Below, one piece after another: positions 1-5,514 of a DNA stretch of 8,310 nucleotides. This DNA is from an uncultured Bacteroidales bacterium (GTDB taxonomy: Bacteria; Bacteroidota; Bacteroidia; Bacteroidales; Bacteroidaceae). Under the pieces are notes generated by a model. The model was given only the letters and a program-made list of their open reading frames with translations, searched no databases and was not told the DNA's origin. Positions within the stretch are counted from its first letter, which is position 1. Each line of letters begins with the position of its first letter. The stretch is taken from contig CADCOX010000158.1 of assembly GCA_902803195.1 (NCBI GenBank), forward strand, positions 1-8,310, given 5' to 3'. The position numbers and the translations under genes were made by a program.

Positions 1-1658
1 ATGGTACCAACGGCGTACGTGTATTCGTGGTTGTTGACGTCGATGATGTTCTGCTGCTTGAGTTGGTTGCGGTAGTTGTTGATCTCGTTCTCCGTGTTAA
101 AGGTGCGATTGACGTCGAAGGATTCCTTGCGTCCGAGCATCAACTGATTCATCAGAGACAGCGAATTGTCGGTCAACTCCATCATCTGGTGGAGATGCTG
201 ATACTGCGACTCGTTGAAGTGGTCCTCCTTGCCCTGATACTTGCGGCTGATGGTTCGAGCCATATTGAAGCAGGAATCGCCGATCGACTCCAATTCCGAT
301 ATCTCGCGGAGCATAGCGCGAATCTTGGCCTTCGTCTCATCGGAGAGATGAGCATCGCTGACCTGGTCGAGGTAGTTGGCAATCTCCAGTTCCATATTGT
401 CGGAGATGCTCTCATACTTCTCGATACGCGTATAGAGCTTTGTGAACTCCTCCATCTGATTGTCCTTTTTCTTGCCTGTAGAGGAAGAGGAGAGGACAAG
501 TAATTCACGTACCATCGCAAACATGCGCTGCATACGGTCGGAGAACGACTGAATCTCCTTCTGTGCCTCAAGCACCGAGAGCTCCGGTGTCTTCATGATA
601 CCAGAGGTGATGAAATGCAGACGGAAATCCTCTTCCTCGTCCACCTTCTTGGGCTTGATGACCCAACATACGAATCTCTCAATCTGAGGAATGAACCAGA
701 TGAGGATAAAGGTATTGGCTACATTGAAACAGGTATGGAAGGCTGCCAATACAAAGTTCAACTTAGCAGCATTAGCCATAAAGGCTTCTGTGGAGGCGCC
801 ATCCTTGGTCATCGTCACATCATAGCCCACAAGTCCGCAAACAAAGTCGACGAAAGGACGGAAGATGAACAAGACCCACAACACGCCGAAGAGGTTGAAG
901 AACATGTGCGAGAGAGCGGCGCGGCGAGCTTGCGTATTAGCTGAAAGGGCAGCGAGATTAGAGGTAATCGTCGTACCGATATTCTCGCCCATCACCAAGG
1001 CGATACCCTGATAGATAGGCAGTGCACCGCTCGAGCACAGAATCATCGTGATAGCCATCACGGCAGCCGACGACTGCACGCAGAACGTCAGCAAGCCGCC
1101 CAACAAAAGGAACGTGATTGTCGTAGAGAAAGAAGAAGAGTCAAACGACGAGAAGAAATCCAGTACAGCCTGATTTTCGCCAAGATGCATCTCAGTGCCT
1201 GTGGCGCGAAGAGTTCCCAAACCCAGCAGGAGGAAAGAGATACCAAAGAGGAAGTCGCCTATATAGCGGTGCTTCTTCAAATAAATCAGTACAATACCTA
1301 CGAGAAAGCCTATGTAGACAACGCTTGTGATATCAAACGACATACCAGCCGACATGATCCAAGCCGTAAGCGTCGTACCAATATTGGCGCCCATGATCAC
1401 GGAGATAGCTTGGAAGAGCGTTAGCAAACCGGCATTCACAAATGAAACCGTCATCACCGTAGTGGCCGTGGACGACTGAACAGAAGCAGTCACCAACATA
1501 CCAGTCAGCACGCCCGTAAAGCGGTTCGTGGTCATTGCACCAAGGACGTGGCGAAGCTGAGGACCCGCCATTTTCTGCAACGCCTCGCTCATCGCCTTCA
1601 TACCAAACATGAGAAGAGCGAGCGAACCGAGCAACTTGAAAAAAATCATAATGGACAT
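1..1658 (-). CDS. Na+/phosphate cotransporter family protein with PhoU-like C-terminal domain (partial, 3' end outside window)
   Basis: Reading the minus strand from ATG at 1658 gives 552 codons without a stop before the window edge, so the C-terminus is missing. The N-terminal ~330 residues are hydrophobic and hold the two inverted Na/Pi-cotransporter repeats. Each repeat has a QSS signature, QSSTATT at residues 61-67 and QSSAAVMA at about 195-202. Each QSS is followed by a glycine-rich segment (MGANIGTT, MGENIGTT). In the SLC34/NptA family the QSS motifs form the Na+/phosphate site in the inner membrane. From about residue 345 the protein turns hydrophilic, helical and charged, as in the PhoU-like tails fused to many bacterial members. 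A second ATG three codons in (1649) is an alternative start. The gene has its own promoter (see 1765-1796). Phosphate is the family's usual substrate, but direct evidence for substrate is absent here. Family assignment is secure; the physiological role (uptake or efflux) is not. Confidence 0.93.
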   Translation of the reverse strand, partial: MSIMIFFKLLGSLALLMFGMKAMSEALQKMAGPQLRHVLGAMTTNRFTGVLTGMLVTASVQSSTATTVMTVSFVNAGLLTLFQAISVIMGANIGTTLTAWIMSAGMSFDITSVVYIGFLVGIVLIYLKKHRYIGDFLFGISFLLLGLGTLRATGTEMHLGENQAVLDFFSSFDSSSFSTTITFLLLGGLLTFCVQSSAAVMAITMILCSSGALPIYQGIALVMGENIGTTITSNLAALSANTQARRAALSHMFFNLFGVLWVLFIFRPFVDFVCGLVGYDVTMTKDGASTEAFMANAAKLNFVLAAFHTCFNVANTFILIWFIPQIERFVCWVIKPKKVDEEEDFRLHFITSGIMKTPELSVLEAQKEIQSFSDRMQRMFAMVRELLVLSSSSTGKKKDNQMEEFTKLYTRIEKYESISDNMELEIANYLDQVSDAHLSDETKAKIRAMLREISELESIGDSCFNMARTISRKYQGKEDHFNESQYQHLHQMMELTDNSLSLMNQLMLGRKESFDVNRTFNTENEINNYRNQLKQQNIIDVNNHEYTYAVGT

Positions 1659-1719
1659 AAAAGAGAAGAATTAAAGAGGAATGATTAATCTATTTTGGAG
1701 AGTGAATATAATCGTGTTG

Positions 1720-1732
1720 ACGTGGCTCACGT
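1720..1732. repeat. Short inverted repeat in the leader of the Na/Pi transporter gene
   Basis: ACGTG-gct-CACGT is a perfect 5-bp inverted repeat around a 3-base centre. It lies about 62 bp upstream of the transporter start and downstream of its likely promoter, inside the predicted ~95-nt leader. It could be a small RNA hairpin or an operator. At this length it may also be chance. Confidence 0.3.
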
Positions 1733-1764
1733 GAATGAGGAGGAATCTCACATAAAGTTGCTTG

Positions 1765-1796
1765 CAAAAGTAACGAATTTTGAGCCTCGAACAAAA
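1765..1796 (-). promoter_or_regulatory. Bacteroidota-type promoter for the Na/Pi transporter gene
   Basis: On the minus strand, TTTTG (1796-1792) is followed after 19 bp by TACTTTTG (1772-1765). This fits the Bacteroidota sigma-ABfr consensus TTTG/TAnnTTTG, including the usual spacing. It predicts transcription starting near 1755 and a leader of about 95 nt before the ATG at 1658. It is the best-formed promoter in the window. Confidence 0.7.
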
Positions 1797-1826
1797 TAAT
1801 CGGCCCACAGATTTGCACTTTTATGC

Positions 1827-1857
1827 CCGAAAACAAGAAAAAAACAAAATATTTCGG
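1827..1857. repeat. Inverted repeat CCGAAA-N19-TTTCGG upstream of ssb
   Basis: CCGAAA (1827-1832) and TTTCGG (1852-1857) form a 6-bp inverted repeat around an A-rich spacer, ending about 31 bp before the ssb -7 element. The position would suit a regulator site, but the arms are short and the surrounding sequence is of low complexity. Confidence 0.25.
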
Positions 1858-1888
1858 TATTTAGAACAGCAGAATAATAAATAATGTG

Positions 1889-1896
1889 TAACTTTG
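1889..1896 (+). promoter_or_regulatory. ssb promoter, -7 element
   Basis: TAACTTTG matches the Bacteroidota -7 consensus TAnnTTTG exactly. No clear TTTG lies about 19-21 bp upstream, so the -33 box is weak or missing. Transcription would start around 1902-1906, leaving a leader of 20-odd nt with A-rich sequence and no Shine-Dalgarno before the ATG at 1926. This also argues against the in-frame upstream ATG at 1884, which lies before the -7 element. Confidence 0.6.
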
Positions 1897-1925
1897 CACG
1901 AAAATTCAAAGAGCAACAACAGACT

Positions 1926-2291
1926 ATGGCAAGCATTAATAAAGTCATCCTGTTAGGACGCGTGGGCAAGGAGCCCGATGTGCGCTACGTCGACCAAGGC
2001 GTCTGCGTCGCGCAAGTGCGACTGGCAACCAGCGAACGTGCCTATAAGCTGCAGGACGGCACCGAGGTGCCCGAACGCACGGAGTGGCATAATATCATCT
2101 TCTGGCGCAAACTGGCTGAGACGATTGAGAAATACGTCCACACGGGTGACATGATTTATGTCGAAGGCAAGATCCAAAGCCGCTCTTACGAAGACAAACA
2201 AGGTATTACACGTTATATCACTGAAATTTGGGCCGACGACCTGAAGCTGTTCGGCAGTGCCAAAGGCAGCGAACAGCCCAACACCCCTTAA
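1926..2291 (+). CDS. ssb: Single-stranded DNA-binding protein (short form)
   Basis: This 121-residue protein binds single-stranded DNA during replication, repair and recombination. It opens with MASINKVILLGRVGKEPDVRY, typical of the family OB fold, and keeps ssDNA-stacking aromatics (W54, F59, W60 in EWHNIIFWRK). The TGDMIYVEGKI and RSYEDKQG segments follow, and the fold ends near residue 108. An in-frame ATG at 1884 would add 14 residues unlike any SSB and lies upstream of the likely transcription start, so 1926 is preferred. Oddly, the tail is only about a dozen residues and ends GSEQPNTP. It lacks the acidic tip with a final Pro-Phe that normally recruits partner proteins. The +1 frame past the stop does not restore such a tip. 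gldE starts 26 bp downstream on the same strand. In other Bacteroidota ssb commonly sits between mutY and gldE. Family call is certain; whether this is the main housekeeping SSB is less so. Confidence 0.93.
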   Translation: MASINKVILLGRVGKEPDVRYVDQGVCVAQVRLATSERAYKLQDGTEVPERTEWHNIIFWRKLAETIEKYVHTGDMIYVEGKIQSRSYEDKQGITRYITEIWADDLKLFGSAKGSEQPNTP

Positions 2292-2317
2292 TGCTGCCCA
2301 TACACAAGAACCCCTGA

Positions 2318-3661
2318 ATGGACTCATTTTTATCAGGCTTTAGCGCCTTTTTTTCCGATATTTACTTTCAGACTCCTTCCAGTGGAGCCCTCGTTGCGTT
2401 GGGGCTCTCGCTCGTTTTGTTGGTTTGTTCAGCCTTTGTGAGCGGTAGCGAAATTGCCTTTTTCTCGCTCTCGCCTGCCGATATGGCCGAGCTCGAGGAG
2501 CGGCGCACATCGAGAGACAGCCGCATCTTGCGCCTGCTGGACGACTCCGAGCGTCTGTTGGCTACCATACTATGTTCGAACAACTTCGTGAATGTGGCCA
2601 TTATCATGCTGCTCAACTACTTCTTCTTAGGTGGCTCGCATCCCGTGGTCTCGTTCGGCTCAAACACAGTATTGGAGTTCCTGTTCATGACGGTGCTGCT
2701 GACGTTCTTGCTGTTGCTCTTCGGCGAAGTGATGCCCAAGATAGCCTCCGCCCAGAAGCCATTGGCGATGGCACGCCTGTGTGCTCCTGCTTATTCTATA
2801 CTGGTCAAACTGTGGTGGCCCGTGAGCTGGCTGCTACTGAAGTCCGGACGCGTCACCAACCACATCAAATCCAACCAACAGCTCTCGGTCGACGATTTGG
2901 AACAGGCCCTCGAACTAACCGACAAACAAGAGATTGCCGATGAGCAGCAGATGCTGAAAGGCATTATCAGATTCGGCGGCGAGATGGCGCGCGAGGTTAT
3001 GACGCCACGCGTGGATATGGTCGACCTGGACGTGAAGACGCCTTTCCCCGAGGTTATCAAATGTATTGTCGAGAACAACTACTCACGCATTCCCGTCTAC
3101 TCTGGTTCTGAAGACCATATCACAGGCATCCTCTACATCAAAGACTTGCTGCCCCATCTCAACAAGCCGGCCTCCTTCCGCTGGCAGACTTTGGTGCGGC
3201 CCGCAACCTTCGTTCCCGAGACAAAGATGATTGATGACCTGCTGCGCGATTTCCAAGCTCAGAAGGTGCACATCGCCATTGTCGTTGACGAGTTTGGCGG
3301 CACGAGCGGTCTCGTGACAATGGAGGACATCATTGAGGAAATCGTAGGCGAGATCAACGACGAATACGACGAGGACGAACGCTCCTACACACGCCTCAAT
3401 CAGAACACTTACATCTTCGAGGCCAAAACCCTGCTTTCCGATGTCAGGAAGATTCTGCAACTGGACGACGAGACATTCGACAACGCAGCAGGCGACGCCG
3501 ACACCCTGGCAGGATTAGTGCTTGAACTGAAAGGCGAGTTCCCACAATTGCACGAACGACTGACCTACGAAAATTTCACATTCGAAGTCATGGAGATGGA
3601 CGAACGACGCATCCTCAAGATAAAGGTCATCGTTGGCAAGGAAGGAAAGAACGAGAACTGA
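2318..3661 (+). CDS. gldE: GldE-like CNNM/CBS/CorC-domain membrane protein
   Basis: The protein has 447 residues, full length for the family. The N-terminal DUF21/CNNM membrane domain (about residues 22-180) has hydrophobic segments near 24-50, 85-105, 118-140 and 152-175. It includes the SGSEIAFFSLSPADM signature and FGEVMPKI. A linker leads into a CBS pair (about 222-345, with REVMTPRVDMV, YSRIPVY, ITGILYIKDLL and VDEFGGTSGLVTMEDIIEEI). A CorC_HlyC domain runs from about 355 to 440. GldE is named from Flavobacterium johnsoniae gliding motility, but homologues occur in many non-gliding Bacteroidota. The domain build resembles CorC/CNNM proteins linked to magnesium and cobalt efflux, so a transport or accessory role is inference. 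It follows ssb by 26 bp and is probably cotranscribed. No gldD homologue follows: the next gene is mutY on the opposite strand. The symbol rests on domain order and the ssb neighbourhood. Confidence 0.85.
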   Translation: MDSFLSGFSAFFSDIYFQTPSSGALVALGLSLVLLVCSAFVSGSEIAFFSLSPADMAELEERRTSRDSRILRLLDDSERLLATILCSNNFVNVAIIMLLNYFFLGGSHPVVSFGSNTVLEFLFMTVLLTFLLLLFGEVMPKIASAQKPLAMARLCAPAYSILVKLWWPVSWLLLKSGRVTNHIKSNQQLSVDDLEQALELTDKQEIADEQQMLKGIIRFGGEMAREVMTPRVDMVDLDVKTPFPEVIKCIVENNYSRIPVYSGSEDHITGILYIKDLLPHLNKPASFRWQTLVRPATFVPETKMIDDLLRDFQAQKVHIAIVVDEFGGTSGLVTMEDIIEEIVGEINDEYDEDERSYTRLNQNTYIFEAKTLLSDVRKILQLDDETFDNAAGDADTLAGLVLELKGEFPQLHERLTYENFTFEVMEMDERRILKIKVIVGKEGKNEN

Positions 3662-3741
3662 CAGCTTAAAGGTCAAGGGATTATCATTGGAACTAAAATA
3701 GCCGGAAGGAAGGGTCTCTGAATGAAAGAGGAGACACGCCT
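3662..3741. other. Short convergent gap between gldE and mutY, weak hairpin only
   Basis: Only 80 bp separate the two convergent stop codons. The single inverted repeat seen is GTCTC (3714-3718) with GAGAC (3731-3735), a 5-bp stem without a T-tract on either side. I see no convincing intrinsic terminator for either gene, so the transcripts may overlap or end in a factor-dependent way. Confidence 0.35.
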
Positions 3742-4743
3742 TCAGTCGGGCAGATACTCCAACAAACGTTCCACAAGTCGAGGCTTGGCATAACGATCCA
3801 GTTCACTTTCAGCAATCCAAATGTAGCCCTCTGGCAGAGAGGGCTTTTCTTTTGCGTCAACGAGATAGAAGTCGGCCAGCAAGATGCGATGCGTCAGCAG
3901 GTGCTTCACGTCCTTAGCCAACAACAACATCGGCAGCCCTGCATCGAACTGAGCATCGCCTTCCAACAACAAAGGCTCCCACAAGCCTTGCCAGATATCG
4001 CCTGCTCCACGGCGATGTATCGCCACTTCACCTTTATACCTTATATATATATACGCGAGACGACGCTCCAGCACTTTCGTCTTAGGGCGCTTCACGGGCA
4101 AGTCGTCCACCCTCCCCGTCCGAAGGGCCTCGCAGGTCTCCACAAGCGGGCAGACGACGCATCGCGGAGAGCGCGGCGTACACTGAATAGCGCCGAAGTC
4201 CATCAGCGCCTGATTGAAGGCGCCAGCCTTTCCTGCGGGCAACAACGATGTCGCCAGCAACGTGAAATCACGCTTGCCTTGAGGAGTGTTGATTGGGGTT
4301 TCGACGCCAAAATAGCGCGACAGCACACGATAGACATTACCATCGACGGCAGCTGCATCGACACCAAAGGCTATCGAAGCGACAGCTGCCGCTGTGTAAT
4401 CGCCCACGCCTTGGAGCGAACGTATGCCCTCAAGCGTCGTCGGAAAAGCCCCGAGCGCCACAATCTGCTGAGCGGCCTTGTGAAGATTGCGCGCACGGCT
4501 ATAGTAGCCTAAACCTTGCCACAGACGCAACACCTCGTCCTCCGTCGCTGCAGCCAAAAGCTCCACAGTGGGGAAACGCTGAAGAAAGCGTTCCCAGTAG
4601 TCACGCCCCTGCTGGATACGGGTCTGTTGGAGGATGACCTCGCTAAGCCATATCGCGTAAGGGTCATGCGTTTGCCGCCACGGCAACTCACGCCCATAAC
4701 GTGAAAACCAATCGAGTAAAGTACCTGCAAATGTGCTAATCAT
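3742..4743 (-). CDS. mutY: A/G-specific adenine glycosylase MutY
   Basis: MutY removes adenine mispaired with 8-oxoguanine, preventing G:C to T:A mutations. Starting at ATG 4743 the protein has 333 residues. The catalytic glutamate lies in WLSEVILQQT (E35). The helix-hairpin-helix is LQGVGDYTA (residues 110-118), and the catalytic aspartate is in VDGNVYRVLSR (D134). Four cysteines in C-X6-C-X2-C-X5-C spacing (C188, C195, C198, C204) bind the 4Fe-4S cluster. A NUDIX-like C-terminal domain for 8-oxoG recognition follows to the end (LVERLLEYLPD). An in-frame ATG at 4767 would add eight residues (MIFDYICT). It is disfavoured because the TAnnTTTG element lies inside that extension and the family aligns from MISTFAGTLLDWF. 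The gene runs tail-to-tail with gldE and head-to-head with the HU gene. All key residues are present, so it should be active. Confidence 0.96.
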   Translation of the reverse strand: MISTFAGTLLDWFSRYGRELPWRQTHDPYAIWLSEVILQQTRIQQGRDYWERFLQRFPTVELLAAATEDEVLRLWQGLGYYSRARNLHKAAQQIVALGAFPTTLEGIRSLQGVGDYTAAAVASIAFGVDAAAVDGNVYRVLSRYFGVETPINTPQGKRDFTLLATSLLPAGKAGAFNQALMDFGAIQCTPRSPRCVVCPLVETCEALRTGRVDDLPVKRPKTKVLERRLAYIYIRYKGEVAIHRRGAGDIWQGLWEPLLLEGDAQFDAGLPMLLLAKDVKHLLTHRILLADFYLVDAKEKPSLPEGYIWIAESELDRYAKPRLVERLLEYLPD

Positions 4744-4747
4744 GGTG

Positions 4748-4778
4748 CAAATATAATCAAAAATCATACTTCGATGAC
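4748..4778 (-). promoter_or_regulatory. mutY promoter, directly abutting the start codon
   Basis: On the minus strand TATATTTG (4755-4748) matches TAnnTTTG exactly. A run ending TTTTTTG (G at 4778) lies 22 bp upstream as a possible -33 box. Only four bases separate the -7 element from the ATG at 4743, so transcription would begin at or just inside the start codon. Confidence 0.5.
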
Positions 4779-4850
4779 AAAAAAGAGACGATTAATCACT
4801 TTTTTTTGCAAAAAACGGCCGAAAGATTTCCGTAACTGATTGAAAGTTCC

Positions 4851-4858
4851 TACCTTTG
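4851..4858 (+). promoter_or_regulatory. HU operon promoter, -7 element
   Basis: TACCTTTG matches the Bacteroidota -7 consensus. The -33 region is weak (TTTCCG at 4827-4832, 18 bp upstream). The predicted leader is about 70 nt, A/T-rich, and ends in ATTAAA directly before the HU ATG at 4937, with no Shine-Dalgarno. It faces away from the mutY promoter about 100 bp to the left. Confidence 0.6.
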
Positions 4859-4936
4859 CAAGCCGAAACAGCAAAAACACTTTTCAAAAAGGCTACAAAA
4901 CTTATTAAAAACATAATCATTTAATCATCTATTAAA

Positions 4937-5209
4937 ATGACAAAACAAGACATCGTCGGCCTCATCTCCAAGCAGACCGGCATCGACAAGACAACAGCCC
5001 TCACCGTTGTAGAGGCTTTCATGGACCAGGTTAAGGGCGCCCTTGCCACCGATAACAATGTTTATCTCCGTGGTTTTGGAAGCTTTATCCTCAAGAAGCG
5101 CGCTCAGAAGACCGCTCGTAATATTACCCAGAACACGACATTGATCATCCCCGAGCACAACATCCCGGCTTTCAAACCCGCCAAGGTGTTCTTCGATGCT
5201 GTCAAGTAA
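4937..5209 (+). CDS. HU/IHF family nucleoid DNA-binding protein
   Basis: This 90-residue protein is the standard HU/IHF length. HU dimers bend and compact DNA. The helical N-terminal half starts MTKQDIVGLISKQTGIDK. The conserved turn VYLRGFGSFILKKR (about 43-56) leads into the DNA-binding beta arm ARNITQNTTLIIPEHNIPAFKP and a C-terminal PAKVFFDAVK. At the arm tip the usual RNP reads RNI, so the DNA-intercalating proline is replaced by isoleucine. As far as I recall, related Bacteroidota proteins share this, so it is probably a lineage trait. The gene has its own -7 element and is followed 56 bp later by the small basic protein gene, likely on the same transcript. Bacteroidota usually carry several HU paralogues, so no letter is assigned. 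Confidence 0.95.
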   Translation: MTKQDIVGLISKQTGIDKTTALTVVEAFMDQVKGALATDNNVYLRGFGSFILKKRAQKTARNITQNTTLIIPEHNIPAFKPAKVFFDAVK

Positions 5210-5265
5210 AAGGGTATATTCTTCAAGATTCATTCACTATTCATCAATTTAAACTCCATTAAGCT

Positions 5266-5355
5266 ATGCCAAGCGGAAAGAAGAAAAAAAGACATAAGAT
5301 GTCTACTCACAAGCGTAAGAAGAGACTGAGAAAGAACAGACATAAGAGCAAATAA
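5266..5355 (+). CDS. 29-residue AURKAIP1/COX24-domain protein, probable ribosome-associated
   Basis: This tiny gene begins MPSGKKKKRHKMSTHK and ends LRKNRHKSK. Apart from a few Ser, Thr, Pro, Gly, Leu, Met and Asn residues it is made of Lys, Arg and His, so it is extremely basic. The KRKKRLRKNRHK block is the core of the AURKAIP1/COX24 family, which includes mitochondrial ribosomal protein mS38. Actinobacterial bS22 is a small basic ribosomal protein of similar character. Short proteins of this kind are widespread in Bacteroidota. A role bound to rRNA in the ribosome follows from family and charge and is not shown by the sequence alone. It lies 56 bp after HU with no clear promoter of its own. 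A strong hairpin lies 46 bp after its stop. Its size makes it easy for gene callers to miss. Confidence 0.85.
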   Translation: MPSGKKKKRHKMSTHKRKKRLRKNRHKSK

Positions 5356-5400
5356 ACATGCTCTGTTCGACTCTTGGTCCCTCAGACTTAGTGAGTCACG

Positions 5401-5450
5401 ACGAGGAACAAACCGCTCCCCTGCTCTGGGTCGATTTGTTCCTTGTTTTT
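5401..5450 (+). terminator. Terminator-like hairpin between the HU operon and rng
   Basis: AGGAACAAA (5404-5412) pairs perfectly with TTTGTTCCT (5435-5443). The stem extends outward to 12 bp (5401-5412 with 5435-5446) with one G-T pair. A CCC/GGG pairing can form in the loop. TTTTT (5446-5450) follows. This is a good intrinsic terminator shape for the HU and small-protein transcript. Since no TAnnTTTG is seen between it and rng, some readthrough or a processing role is possible. Confidence 0.75.
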
Positions 5451-5460
5451 AAAAACATCT

Positions 5461-5488
5461 TCGGCTTCAAGCTGAAGCCGTAAGCCGA
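5461..5488 (+). promoter_or_regulatory. Leader hairpin(s) before rng with two competing 3' arms
   Basis: CGGCTTCA (5462-5469) pairs perfectly with TGAAGCCG (5473-5480) around a 3-base loop, an 8-bp stem. The same left arm, TCGGCTT (5461-5467), can instead pair with AAGCCGA (5482-5488). The structure ends 26 bp before the rng ATG and has no T-tract, so it looks like leader RNA structure and not a terminator. Autoregulation through leader hairpins is known for E. coli rne; any such role here is inference. Confidence 0.5.
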
Positions 5489-5514
5489 GAAACAGTAAAT
5501 CGAAAGAAACACTC

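Noticed and set aside
27..944. Open frames on the plus strand (27-503 and 615-944)
   Set aside because: They lie antisense to the Na/Pi transporter gene, whose minus-strand frame is continuous and carries clear family motifs. The antisense peptides have no recognisable features.
1884..1925. Upstream in-frame start for ssb giving a 135-residue protein
   Set aside because: The extra 14 residues do not resemble an SSB N-terminus, and the ATG at 1884 lies before the -7 element at 1889-1896.
1748..1969. A 73-codon minus-strand open frame overlapping the start of ssb
   Set aside because: It covers both divergent promoter regions and the 5' end of ssb. Its peptide looks like translated intergenic sequence.
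4031..4060. TATATATATACGCG-like stretch inside mutY resembling the repeat array core
   Set aside because: It encodes the conserved-looking AYIYIRYKG segment of MutY and shares only a short TATATACGCG string with the array, so it is probably coincidence.
3889..4637. Long plus-strand open frames inside mutY
   Set aside because: They are antisense shadows of mutY, which has an intact catalytic set and iron-sulfur cysteines.
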